Shown: positions 53,478 through 62,527, counted from the stretch's first letter. The stretch is 64,000 bases of DNA from Fen-1298 sp050015675 (GCA_050015675.1 JBEKAY010000014.1:8487-72486), one strand, 5' to 3'. The notes: generated from the sequence alone by a model not told the origin. Numbers and translations: made by a program.

Positions 53478-54554
53478 ATGTTTTCGTCTTTCTCTTCCGT
53501 CGGCTTTTGCGGGTCGCGTTCGCTTCCTGCGTCTGCACAGCCGCTTGTCGCTTCCGTTGTCTCGTCTGTTCTCTCTGGGTCTTCTGCCCGCCTTGTCGTT
53601 GGCTGTTCTGTGGGGGCTGATGCTCTCGTTCTTTCTTCCGTTCCGTCAGCTTCGTTGTCTCGTGTCTCTGTCTTTGCAGCTTTCGGGTTCAGCGGCCGTG
53701 GTGCATGTTCGCTTTCGGCAGTTCCACTTGTTGCAGCTGCAGGTCGTGGTGGTGCATTTGTCAACTGGTGGTCAGGTGGTCGTCTCAGTGTTCCGCTTCG
53801 TCTTCGTCTCGCCAAGCGTTCGCTTGCTCTTGTTCAGTTTCTTGCGCGTCGTCATTCAGCGCTTGTCTGTTTTCTTGCCTCTCCAAAGTCTCGTGGTTCG
53901 TTGCTTGCTTGCCGTCTCGCAGCGCGTTTCGGTGTCACTGTGTTCGTCTTCTGTGTCGGTTTTTCTCCCTCTCGTTTGCCGCGTCTTGGTCGTGGTTCGT
54001 GGTCACTCGTTCAGGTTGCAGGTAGTTCAGCTTGTCAGTGGTCTCCCAAACCATTGAAGAAGCGAGTGAAGGAATTCTATGAATCAATCACTTACAGCAA
54101 ATACGACTTTCGCCGTCGTAAGAACGTGAGAAGAGTTCGTGAAGAATTCAAAAACGTTTTCGTAGTCGGTCTATTACTCTTTACGGTACTTGTTGCAATC
54201 ACATTTAACTGTTGTATGCCCATGCAATCACACCAATTATACCAACCACAGGTATCACATCAACAACAGAAATTACAACCGACTAAAAATATCAAGCAAT
54301 ACAGTGCAAGCGAACAAGAACTGCTGTTGCAGTTTGACGATGATACCGTATCAATGAAATGCTTGCAGTGGATTAATAACACTCCGTCAAAGCAACTTCG
54401 TTCAACTTTACGGAAAGCCAAAATCTATAACAATCGAATAGATACACTACTTTCAAATCGTCCATACACATCATGGACTGAAGTGTTTGACCTACCCAAA
54501 ATTGGTATAAAAACTATAGAAAAACTTATTACAACATGGAAATGTGTAAAATGA
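53478..54554 (+). CDS. adenine-depleted SLOG/DprA-like protein with TM and helix-hairpin-helix tail
   Basis: ATG 53478 is preferred (AGGTG upstream; the product begins with a typical SLOG strand, MFSSFSSVGFCGSRSLPASA). The Rossmann-like domain (about 1-187) shows ARLVVGCSVGADALVLSS, VNWWSGGRLSVPLRLRLAKR and ALVCFLASPKSRGSLLACRL, as in DprA/LOG-type nucleotide-binding proteins. It contains no Glu, Ile or Tyr. At about 187 the composition switches abruptly. A basic stretch follows, then one hydrophobic helix (VFVVGLLLFTVLVAITF), a Gln-rich linker and a C-terminal helix-hairpin-helix (EVFDLPKIGIKTIEKLI). The function is unknown; it may bind DNA ends or a nucleotide signal. Two ancestral genes may be joined. 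Confidence 0.75.
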   Translation: MFSSFSSVGFCGSRSLPASAQPLVASVVSSVLSGSSARLVVGCSVGADALVLSSVPSASLSRVSVFAAFGFSGRGACSLSAVPLVAAAGRGGAFVNWWSGGRLSVPLRLRLAKRSLALVQFLARRHSALVCFLASPKSRGSLLACRLAARFGVTVFVFCVGFSPSRLPRLGRGSWSLVQVAGSSACQWSPKPLKKRVKEFYESITYSKYDFRRRKNVRRVREEFKNVFVVGLLLFTVLVAITFNCCMPMQSHQLYQPQVSHQQQKLQPTKNIKQYSASEQELLLQFDDDTVSMKCLQWINNTPSKQLRSTLRKAKIYNNRIDTLLSNRPYTSWTEVFDLPKIGIKTIEKLITTWKCVK

Positions 54555-54742
54555 TTACAGCAGAATTTACACAAGAGGAAGTTCAATCTCTCATTCAATC
54601 GCTCGAATCAGAGCGTGACCAATATCTTAAGGAGTATGGCTCAAACAGGTACAGCTTCGTTCGTGAAATCGCGGAACGGGTAGTTGAGAAGAATAATCTA
54701 CTTATTCAGAAACTGGAATCACTAATATTCAAGGTAGGGTAG
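54551..54742 (+). CDS. small helical protein coupled to the SLOG gene
   Basis: ATG 54551 overlaps the preceding TGA (ATGA), so it is translationally coupled. The 63 residues (MITAEFTQEEVQSLIQSLES, REIAERVVEKNNLLIQKLES) are largely coiled-coil. It is unrecognised. It converges with the giant STAND gene, with only 2 bases between stops. Confidence 0.6.
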   Translation: MITAEFTQEEVQSLIQSLESERDQYLKEYGSNRYSFVREIAERVVEKNNLLIQKLESLIFKVG

Positions 54743-54744
54743 AT

Positions 54745-57700
54745 TTATTTATTCTTATATGTAATAACATTTTCTCTAAACCAGTATGCTTCTGATGAAC
54801 CTAAATCAATCATGTTGTCCAAAATCCAGATGTAATCACTAATTAATTGTTTACTATTCTTAATTTTTAAAATATGGTTATAAAAGAGTCTTTTAATTAA
54901 TCTCTCACCCGATGACGAAACAAGATTTATTATTTCACTAGGATTTGCTTTCAGAATATTTACTATCAAACTAATTCCATCTGGAAGAAATGACTTTTCT
55001 CCAACAGTTGAGAAGACATTAATTATATATTTAGAATTGCTTTGTCCAAATTCTTGTATCAATTTTATGTAAAAATCCTTCATCATTTCTAATGCTTTCC
55101 AATGAGATGCTTCTTGTTTCCATTCTACATCAAGAAAGAGGATAGATGCAAAGTATGATTTTCCGCTTGTCTTTACAACCTCATAAAAATAATTCCATAT
55201 ATTTAAAAAGTTCTCTATAGATTTGTTAATCAAAATATTGTCTTTTGAATTAGCTATTATTTCGTCGAGCTTATAAATTGTTCGCTCTAATGTCTTTGAA
55301 ACAAAATCATAAAGATCATGTCGGTCGTGTGATTCAATATCATATTCTATTTGATATATTGGTTTTATTAAGAAGTCGATTATTGTTTTTGATAGTTTTA
55401 TGTCCGATATAATTAATAGTTCGGCGAAGTATTGTTCTAAATCGAGCCTACTTTCAATATGAATTTCTCTTTTCTGCTTCTTTCTATCATACCCATAATC
55501 TTCTTCTTTTTTTAAATCATCGATTACAACCGGAATCAACTTATTTATAAAATTGAAATATTCAATGTCATCGATATAGTATGGTGTAACAGCTAAAGCT
55601 CTTGTTAATATATAGCATTCATACGATTCAAAACTGATATTATCGATATTTAAATCTATATCTTTTGTTGATGAGATAAAGTTGAAGAAATCATTCTCTT
55701 TTTTATTATGAGCTTCAATTTCTTTTTTATTGGGCAAATAATGAATAATCGGATTGGCTTTTCTAAATTCAGCATATACTATTAGTCCTTTCCAGATCCT
55801 TTTGGCCTCACTTGGAATGGACCTAAAAAACGTATTTCTAACATATTCTAATATATAATCGACCTCATGATCATTAAATGGAGCTATTAACAAGTTTATT
55901 ATCATTCCGATGATACTGTTTTTATCTTCTTCGGAATCTAATTCCTGATAGACCAAATGTATTGATTTTATAGCGGTTTCCTTCTCCATAATATTATAGG
56001 AAACATTAAAGTTGTAATCTCTTTCAAATGTATTCCGGAGAATCACAAAATTAGTATCAATAATAGTTTTTAGACACCATTCTTTTTCCTCTGAGCTTAA
56101 TTTATCTGGATAATTTCTAAGGCCCAAAACAGCTAAAGATACAGGCCTATCATATAGGTTGTTTCGACTATTTGGTCTCGAATAATAGATGAAGCATTCT
56201 TTCCAAAAATCATAGGTTATATCTTCTTTTCCATCATGTGCTTTCCAAATTTTGTTTGAGTAATTTAGGGAAGTATTTTGCGTTTCTATTTCATCCTTGT
56301 TTGAATTAAGAAATTCAGTAACCTCTTCATCGTATTTTGGCTTAATTGGGAATCCGCCTAGTTGCTTATCGTACTCTCCAACTTCATGATTGCGAACATC
56401 TATTTCTGTTAATATTTTTTTCCAGACAACATCCTCCTCAGAAATCCGTTCTTTTAGTCTATCAAAAACTTGATGAATTTCCTTGTTTAATACTCTAACA
56501 TTGAATTGATAATTTGTAATAAAATCACATAACCCCCTAGAATACATTCTCCTATGCGGCAATTGATTCAACCTGTGTCTTTCTTTTTGAGCGAATGAGA
56601 TTTCAAAATCCATTGGTGATAATGCCGAAGATTCTTGGAGACTCCGTTGGATATCCCATAAATAAAACTCCTTTACTGTTAATAATGGTAATAGTTCTTT
56701 CCCAACTTCATCAGGATGTGCAATTGCTACGCCGCAAAGTAATCCACAAATTGTCACATTATTACTGTTTTTCAATAAATAGTCGAATGCCTGTTGAAGG
56801 ATTCTTTTACTTGAATCGGTCTTTATGCTTGCTATTTCTAAAAGATATTTCTCAAGGCTCATAAGAATACATTCTAAAGCATCATGAGTTACACTCAATC
56901 CTCTGTAAGCTGCCCAAAGCTCCCAAGCTGCCCATAGTGTCCTTGTAGATCCGTCATTTAATTCGATTTCGACTTTATCAATTTGATGTTTGTATTCACC
57001 TTTTGCACTTACATAAAAATCTATCGAATAATTTAGAAATTCTATAATGAATCTTAGTCCAATATGCGGATGAGTAATGAGAAGGTTGTAAATTGGTGTT
57101 TTATATACACCACCAGGAGAAAATGATTGCCTGTCTTCAATACCCCAACATTCTTCGCTCCTTAATACATCCTTACGAAAATATATATTCTCATTGTTCC
57201 CTTTAGATTCCTCAGGTATTTTTAATTTCCATTCCTTCCAGGCGACCATTACAATTAATTCCGGCATTTCTTTGGCGAGTTCACGTGTATACAAACCAGA
57301 AAGGCATATTTTAATAACATTTTCATAAAACGATACTAACTTCCGATTCTTTCTTTCTTCCTTTTCTTTGAAACTTCTTTCTATGAGATGCGTGATTTCT
57401 GATTTTGATACTCTAGCGAGATTGAATAAAAGAGAAATTAGTTTGCGATTTATTTTTCTAGTATTATCTTGCTGCCAGAATGTATCTCCTGATTCGATTT
57501 GATTTATAAAATGGATAGTTATTTTCTTTATCACTTGTAACTCGTTATCATAAACATTCGATTGAAAGACTAGTCGATATTCCCAATCTAACAGCAAGTT
57601 CGCTATCGATAATCTGTACTTATTTAGATGTTGAATGTGCTTTTCGATAAACACCAATATTTCTGTCCATCCAGACCCAATGGGTATAAGTATTGATAAA

Positions 57701-59778
57701 CTAGTGTTTCCCTTGCACGCTGTTCGAATAATATGTATACACCGATTTAGAAACTCGCCTTCATTCTCCAAGAGTGTTGATTGGAAATCACTAAAAAAAG
57801 ATGCGCTCGTATCAGATTTAAAAATCGCGATTAATATTTCATCTGCCCAATATTTATCAATGGACTTGTCTTGTAGAGTTGACAAAATTAATTTGTTAAT
57901 GCTCTCATTATAATCCACTAAATTATCTTCAATCCACAATCTAAAAGCTCTTCTTATTGCAGGTTCGTTGCCTAAATTATTAAATAAATCTTTAGGTTTG
58001 GAGAAATTGTCAAGCTTGGCTTGTACATATTTTATTAATGCCCAATCTTCAAGAATATCATGCGTTGGAGAAAACTTATACTCTCCTTTTTCTCGAATAA
58101 TTACTTGATCTTTTTCTAACGCCTCAATTCCTTCTTCAAGATTGTCGTCAGGTTCGACAAAAAGTTTCATTTCTTTTGCTCGTTTTATGGCAATGTTTGA
58201 AAATGCTTTGCTTCGTTTTCTCGCCAATCCCCCCTTTTTTGTTGTGATGTCTTCAATAATATTGTTCCATAATTTCTTCTTAAAATCAGAAATGGAAACA
58301 TTGGATAAATCTTCTGTTTCTCTTGATAGAGATATCAAGGCAAAATCAAGATACTTTGGACTTCTTAATAGGGTCCGGAGTTTATGGTTATTGAGAACCG
58401 GTACTAATTGTTGATATCTTTCAGAAACCATTCTCAATTCATCATCATTTAATTCTGGAAGGTTTATTATGCTAAGTTTGATATTTTCGATCCCAAACTT
58501 TTGAATAATTAGATCAACTGCATATTTTCTTGAAGTTGCAATGATATTTATATCCGAATAATCTGACAATAAAGATAAAAGTTGTTTAAATGCATTATCA
58601 GGATCACCCTCTAGTAATTTCTCCAAACTATCAATTACAATCAGTTTATCAGGAATAAGCGATACGCACGAAATGATTTCTTGAATTGGTTCATGGATGC
58701 TAAGCTTTGCAAATACATTAGAAAGATGTTGTTCGTTTAATTGATCTGCTCTAAAAATTATATTAAATGCCTGAAAATAATCTTTTTCTAAAATCTCCTT
58801 CACGATTGCAGATTTACCTACTCCGGGATTGCCTGTTACGATCGTCAATCTATTATCGTTTATTGAATTCAATATATCTGAATGAATCTCTGTCCTTTGT
58901 AGGTGGAGGTCACCAATTGTACTCTTTAAGGGTTTTATTATTATCGCACTATCATATCTTAGCTTTTGAATTGATTTAGAAAATGGTGTTATTTTTAGGA
59001 TGTCAAAATGTTTGAAGATATCGTGCTTAATTATACTTTCAAATGTAATGCTTCCTCCGTCTTTATTGTGCTTGGCAGCAATTGAATATATACTATCCCA
59101 AATATCCTTTTCACTGGACGATGAAGCATTGCTTTTTGAAAGCTTTATTAGATTTAAGAAGTAAACTTCATCGATACTACCTTCATTTAGAAAATCATAT
59201 TCTAAAAGATCAATGCATCTAAGGAATTGCCAAAGATCCTTCTGCGTTATTGATTTGCCGTTATTAATTTGGTTTAAAACGTTCCAAAAAATATTTGCAT
59301 ATTCTTTTTTCTCTTTTATTCTGTTAACTTCTTTGAAATAATCGAGTTCATTTGCATGTGTTTTTGCCCAATTAAGTAATGGTTTGATGTGGTCTCTTTC
59401 GTTTTTTGTAAGCCCACTTTTTATAATAACCAGCCTATCCTTCTCTTTATTGAAGATCGAATCATTATTAAAATCCTTCCAAAACGCTTCAATTACTTTT
59501 CTAAAAAGAGTATTTGTTTTAGCATCAGAGAACGTAATATTGTGTTTAATTTGTGCTAAAAGTCTAAAATCGCCTTGATCAGATTTGGCAATTGCCAACA
59601 GATCATCTGTCTGATATCCTCTGCTTGTAGTTTGAAAAGCAATCTCTATCAATTGTGCATTTACTATACAAGGTATATTGCCTTTTACAATCAAAGTAGT
59701 TAAGAACGCACTTTGAACATATTGTTCAAAATTAGTTCCACCGCCACCTTTTTGAAAGACGCTTCCTTTTTCTGACAT
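54745..59778 (-). CDS. giant nuclease-STAND NTPase (Avs-like)
   Basis: The protein has 1677 residues. The N-terminal domain (about 1-210) begins GGGGTNFEQYVQSAFLTTLI and has TDDLLAIAKSD and FRLLAQIKHN: D58/D59 and Q76-x-K78, a Cap4/Mrr-like PD-(D/E)xK arrangement. At about 310 is a STAND P-loop (TIVTGNPGVGKSAIVKEIL). Walker B follows (KLIVIDSLEKLL), with a sensor-like IATSRKYAVDL and a winged-helix-like FSPTHDILEDWALIKYV. The remaining 1000 residues are helical repeats without a clear family, the expected sensor part. This is the layout of antiviral STAND proteins, which oligomerise on a phage protein and activate the nuclease. It is the only large reverse-strand gene in the second half of the window and stands alone. 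Confidence 0.87.
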   Translation of the reverse strand: MSEKGSVFQKGGGGTNFEQYVQSAFLTTLIVKGNIPCIVNAQLIEIAFQTTSRGYQTDDLLAIAKSDQGDFRLLAQIKHNITFSDAKTNTLFRKVIEAFWKDFNNDSIFNKEKDRLVIIKSGLTKNERDHIKPLLNWAKTHANELDYFKEVNRIKEKKEYANIFWNVLNQINNGKSITQKDLWQFLRCIDLLEYDFLNEGSIDEVYFLNLIKLSKSNASSSSEKDIWDSIYSIAAKHNKDGGSITFESIIKHDIFKHFDILKITPFSKSIQKLRYDSAIIIKPLKSTIGDLHLQRTEIHSDILNSINDNRLTIVTGNPGVGKSAIVKEILEKDYFQAFNIIFRADQLNEQHLSNVFAKLSIHEPIQEIISCVSLIPDKLIVIDSLEKLLEGDPDNAFKQLLSLLSDYSDINIIATSRKYAVDLIIQKFGIENIKLSIINLPELNDDELRMVSERYQQLVPVLNNHKLRTLLRSPKYLDFALISLSRETEDLSNVSISDFKKKLWNNIIEDITTKKGGLARKRSKAFSNIAIKRAKEMKLFVEPDDNLEEGIEALEKDQVIIREKGEYKFSPTHDILEDWALIKYVQAKLDNFSKPKDLFNNLGNEPAIRRAFRLWIEDNLVDYNESINKLILSTLQDKSIDKYWADEILIAIFKSDTSASFFSDFQSTLLENEGEFLNRCIHIIRTACKGNTSLSILIPIGSGWTEILVFIEKHIQHLNKYRLSIANLLLDWEYRLVFQSNVYDNELQVIKKITIHFINQIESGDTFWQQDNTRKINRKLISLLFNLARVSKSEITHLIERSFKEKEERKNRKLVSFYENVIKICLSGLYTRELAKEMPELIVMVAWKEWKLKIPEESKGNNENIYFRKDVLRSEECWGIEDRQSFSPGGVYKTPIYNLLITHPHIGLRFIIEFLNYSIDFYVSAKGEYKHQIDKVEIELNDGSTRTLWAAWELWAAYRGLSVTHDALECILMSLEKYLLEIASIKTDSSKRILQQAFDYLLKNSNNVTICGLLCGVAIAHPDEVGKELLPLLTVKEFYLWDIQRSLQESSALSPMDFEISFAQKERHRLNQLPHRRMYSRGLCDFITNYQFNVRVLNKEIHQVFDRLKERISEEDVVWKKILTEIDVRNHEVGEYDKQLGGFPIKPKYDEEVTEFLNSNKDEIETQNTSLNYSNKIWKAHDGKEDITYDFWKECFIYYSRPNSRNNLYDRPVSLAVLGLRNYPDKLSSEEKEWCLKTIIDTNFVILRNTFERDYNFNVSYNIMEKETAIKSIHLVYQELDSEEDKNSIIGMIINLLIAPFNDHEVDYILEYVRNTFFRSIPSEAKRIWKGLIVYAEFRKANPIIHYLPNKKEIEAHNKKENDFFNFISSTKDIDLNIDNISFESYECYILTRALAVTPYYIDDIEYFNFINKLIPVVIDDLKKEEDYGYDRKKQKREIHIESRLDLEQYFAELLIISDIKLSKTIIDFLIKPIYQIEYDIESHDRHDLYDFVSKTLERTIYKLDEIIANSKDNILINKSIENFLNIWNYFYEVVKTSGKSYFASILFLDVEWKQEASHWKALEMMKDFYIKLIQEFGQSNSKYIINVFSTVGEKSFLPDGISLIVNILKANPSEIINLVSSSGERLIKRLFYNHILKIKNSKQLISDYIWILDNMIDLGSSEAYWFRENVITYKNK

Positions 59779-59799
59779 ATTTAGTTTCTTTCTAGAGTA

Positions 59800-60117
59800 C
59801 TATCGGATTGTAACGCTCAAAATGAAGTACTGTTTTATAAAAAAATCAATAAATAGCTTCAATGCGCTTTCTAAAGTAATATACTTGATCCGTAATGCGA
59901 TATTATTATTGACAAATGCATTAATAGCTTGTTCTCTTGTTGTCAGTTTACTTATTTCGTTCTCTAAATTCAAGTAAAGTGGCATAATCATCACTTTCAA
60001 TTGTATTTCTCTTTGCTCTTCGTTATATTTCCGATGTAAAATATCATAAATGCCTAGTGTCCATGTGACCGTTTTGTGTCCAAGTGACCTAAATCGAACC
60101 GGCAAACTAAACAGCAC
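59800..60117 (-). CDS. possible small protein upstream of the STAND gene
   Basis: The frame is open for 105 codons on the strand of the STAND gene, 21 bases before its start. An internal start (MIMPLYLNLENEISKLTTRE) is more plausible than the GTG at 60117. The second half is helical and hydrophobic (ALKLFIDFFIKQYFIL). No family is recognised and there is no clear ribosome binding site. It could be a small regulator of, or fragment upstream of, the STAND gene. Confidence 0.25.
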   Translation of the reverse strand: MLFSLPVRFRSLGHKTVTWTLGIYDILHRKYNEEQREIQLKVMIMPLYLNLENEISKLTTREQAINAFVNNNIALRIKYITLESALKLFIDFFIKQYFILSVTIR

Positions 60118-60132
60118 CGGTGGTTTAGGTCA
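60085..60132. repeat. inverted repeat in the divergent region
   Basis: TGACCTAAA-tcga-ACCGG (60085-60102) faces CCGGT-gg-TTTAGGTCA (60117-60132). It lies between the reverse-strand STAND transcript and the forward-strand gene at 60165, so it may be an operator or a bidirectional terminator; no T-run follows. Confidence 0.6.
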
Positions 60133-60164
60133 TTTTCATTTCTATTCGATTAGAAAGGGACACA

Positions 60165-60404
60165 ATGAAATCACTGGAAGGTTTCGAGCACGTTACTCTA
60201 TCATACGATAAACCAATCTCAATTTCAAAAAAAGCATTTCAAATATTTCACAATATCAATGGAAGTATGAGGGCAGTTAATGATCAAGGAGTAATCATTA
60301 TTCAGACGAAGAAACTCAAGGGGAAGTCGCGGGAAATCGCACGTATTGATACGAGGAATCAAGAAGTTACTTTCGGATTAGCAATTGATGATGTTCCGGA
60401 ATAG
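60165..60404 (+). CDS. small hypothetical protein
   Basis: The gene encodes 79 residues starting MKSLEGFEHVTLSYDKPISI, after GAAAGGGA. It has a beta-rich pattern with AVNDQGVIIIQTKKLKGKSR and EIARIDTRNQEVTFGL. It is unrecognised and transcribed toward the PAS-LuxR gene. Confidence 0.55.
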   Translation: MKSLEGFEHVTLSYDKPISISKKAFQIFHNINGSMRAVNDQGVIIIQTKKLKGKSREIARIDTRNQEVTFGLAIDDVPE

Positions 60405-60472
60405 AATTGTATTCATTCTAGCGTCATAATCATTCAAATTAATCTACCATCTACCACACAGGGGAGAATTAT

Positions 60473-61168
60473 ATGTCAAACAACGGAAACAACAACAATT
60501 CTCGTTTTACCACTCGAGATAAATATGAAGAATGTTATAACCTTACTTTCCTTCAATCAGATATGGGAGTTTGGCTTGCTCAATTCCACGAACCAATGCC
60601 GATAAATTTACCTATTGATCAACAAGTTGAGCACTTACTCAAGCATGCATATCTTTCTGATTGCAATTATGCATTTGTCAAGATGTACGGATACGACTTA
60701 CCAAAAGATATGATCGGCATGAGTTTCACTCAGTTGTTTGACAATGGTGAGGTGTCAAATCTAAACAATCTCCATGAGTTTCTAAAGAACGGCTATAAAG
60801 TACGTAATAAAGAAACGATCGAGATCGGAAAGAATGTAATTCGTAAACATTTTCTAAATGATATAATCGGAATAGTGGAAGATAATCATCTTGTCCGTGT
60901 CTGGGGAGTCCAACGCGACATTACCACGGAAAAGGCAATTGAAGAAGAAAACAAAAAAATCCTTCAGCAATTAACTCCACAGGAATTAACGATTCTTAAG
61001 CTTACTGTTGACGGAAAATCGTTGAAAGAAATTGGAGATACGATTGGCGTGAATCACAAGACCGTTGACTCCCTTCGAGCCAAGATAAGGACAAAGCTCA
61101 ATGTTTCATCGTTGGCACAATTGATGTTTTTGGCGTATAAATTAGGATTCCCTGATATCGACCTGTGA
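60473..61168 (+). CDS. PAS-LuxR transcriptional regulator
   Basis: This 231-residue protein begins after GGGGAGAA. It has a PAS-like sensor domain (about 15-150: CNYAFVKMYGYDLPKDMIGM, VRVWGVQRDITTEKAIEEEN) and a LuxR/GerE helix-turn-helix, LTPQELTILKLTVDGKSLKE with IGDTIGVNHKTVDSLRAKIR. No receiver domain is present, so it is a one-component regulator. The ligand is unknown. It may control neighbouring genes such as the sigma54-like ATPase downstream. Confidence 0.9.
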   Translation: MSNNGNNNNSRFTTRDKYEECYNLTFLQSDMGVWLAQFHEPMPINLPIDQQVEHLLKHAYLSDCNYAFVKMYGYDLPKDMIGMSFTQLFDNGEVSNLNNLHEFLKNGYKVRNKETIEIGKNVIRKHFLNDIIGIVEDNHLVRVWGVQRDITTEKAIEEENKKILQQLTPQELTILKLTVDGKSLKEIGDTIGVNHKTVDSLRAKIRTKLNVSSLAQLMFLAYKLGFPDIDL

Positions 61169-61189
61169 TGGAATAACCAAATGCTTCAG

Positions 61190-61215
61190 AAAATTCTTAA
61201 AACTTTAAGAATTTT
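61190..61215 (+). terminator. perfect AT-rich inverted repeat, terminator-like
   Basis: AAAATTCTTAAA-ac-TTTAAGAATTTT (12-bp arms) lies 21 bases after the PAS-LuxR stop. The stem is AT-rich, so a protein-binding palindrome is an alternative to a terminator. Confidence 0.55.
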
Positions 61216-61261
61216 CTTAAAATTGCTCAGAAAAATCTGTTCATTTTAAGAAAAATCTGAC

Positions 61262-61290
61262 TTGACAAAGTACGTCAAAGCTTGTATTTT
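61262..61290 (+). promoter_or_regulatory. sigma70-type promoter with overlapping operator
   Basis: TTGACA (61262-61267), a 17-base spacer and TATTTT (61285-61290) form a good promoter for the ATPase gene. The inverted repeat TTGAC-aaagtac-GTCAA (61262-61278) overlaps the -35 box, as expected of a repressor or activator site. Confidence 0.65.
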
Positions 61291-61469
61291 TTCTGCACGG
61301 CATTTCTCCCTCCCTTAGACAATTCATTTTTTTATAAAAGCTGTAATCCCGTGTAATGGAGTCTTCTCTCTTATATCATCGGGAGTAGCTACGCGTAATT
61401 CACGATTTGTGTCAACTGGTCGGGGATGGCTATGTTGTTTACTACCAAAATTAATTAATCAGCTGCTGA

Positions 61470-62369
61470 ATGTTGGACTACCTTATAGGGGGGAGTCCTG
61501 CAATCAAATGCATCAGATCTCTCCTCACAAAACTACCAGCGGATACATCTCCGCTTGTCATCACCGGCAAACCGGGCGTCGGCAAAACGTTTTTAGCAAA
61601 GTGCATTCACGACCGATCATTTATGAGGCACCATGAACTTGAGACCATCAATTTCAAAATACTAAGTGACCGTGACCAACGGATGAGGCTTTTCGGAGGC
61701 AGTCCTCCCGATCTTCCATCAACCCGCCGAAGCACTCTTGAATTGTCAACAACCGTTGTGTTAAAGCATATCGATTGTGCCTCAGAATATCTTCAGGAAA
61801 GATTAGCTGAAGCAGTTCTAAGAAAAGAAATCATACGACTTGGCACAAATCAAAAACGACCTGTCAAATGTAGGCCAATCTTTGTTTTCTATGACCATCC
61901 ACAGAACCTATCTAAAACAGGTTCTATTATTCCGGAACTTGCAAAAATCCTATTAAGATTTCAGGTCATCCATATGCCAACGATCAAGGAAAGGAAAGAT
62001 GACATAAAAGATCTTGCGCAGCATTTCGCCACACAATTTCAAATTGAACGATATAAAAAACTGGATAAGGAATTCATTGAAATGCTTATGAAGCATAAAT
62101 GGGAATCAAATATTCTAGAATTCAAAGCATTCATAAAAGCGCTCGACCATCCGCCAGCCGAAGTTCTGATCGATCAAAATGATACAATCGGATTATCAAT
62201 GATGAACATGATGATAGACGAAGCAAAAGAATTTTCATTGAAGGATGGCCTTTCAAAAATCGGTGATTCATTGACAAGGCGAGCTTGGAAAAGACATAAT
62301 AAGAACAATACACGAACATCCCAGGTATTGGGAACGACGGAAAGAAGTATCAGAAGAATCGTCGGATAA
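61470..62369 (+). CDS. sigma54-activator-like AAA+ protein lacking GAFTGA
   Basis: This 299-residue protein starts at ATG 61470. The AAA+ core resembles NtrC-type enhancer-binding proteins: IGGSPAIKCIRSLL, Walker A VITGKPGVGKTFLAKCIHD, QERLAEAVLRKEIIRLG in the GVLRE region, IPELAKILLRFQVIHMPTIK and ERKDDIKDLAQHF. The L1 loop, which should read GAFTGA to contact sigma54, is replaced by LFGGSPPDLPSTRRS. The Walker B acid is also poorly kept (VVLKHIDCA). The C-terminus has a Fis-like helix-turn-helix (TRTSQVLGTTERSIRRIV). It is probably a DNA-binding regulator no longer acting on sigma54. Confidence 0.82.
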   Translation: MLDYLIGGSPAIKCIRSLLTKLPADTSPLVITGKPGVGKTFLAKCIHDRSFMRHHELETINFKILSDRDQRMRLFGGSPPDLPSTRRSTLELSTTVVLKHIDCASEYLQERLAEAVLRKEIIRLGTNQKRPVKCRPIFVFYDHPQNLSKTGSIIPELAKILLRFQVIHMPTIKERKDDIKDLAQHFATQFQIERYKKLDKEFIEMLMKHKWESNILEFKAFIKALDHPPAEVLIDQNDTIGLSMMNMMIDEAKEFSLKDGLSKIGDSLTRRAWKRHNKNNTRTSQVLGTTERSIRRIVG

Positions 62370-62405
62370 TTTCATCCTCGCATGCAAAAATAATATCATA
62401 AAAGA

Positions 62406-62427
62406 AAGTCGGCATATATGCCGACTT
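62406..62427 (+). terminator. terminator-like palindrome
   Basis: AAGTCGGCATA/TATGCCGACTT is a perfect 22-base palindrome followed by GTTTC, 37 bases after the ATPase stop. The T-run is weak. Confidence 0.65.
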
Positions 62428-62527
62428 GTTTCACCTTCCTCAATCGATAAATTGTATCCCCATCATTAGTGAATAACATCACTGAATCAGTGACAGAAAA
62501 AAGAGCAAATCTAACTATGAATAAACG

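Noticed and set aside
53280..53620. Several long overlapping open frames around 53.2-54.1 kb in all forward phases and one reverse
   Set aside because: They are by-products of adenine depletion, which removes stop codons. Only the frame starting at 53478 shows a protein-fold pattern.
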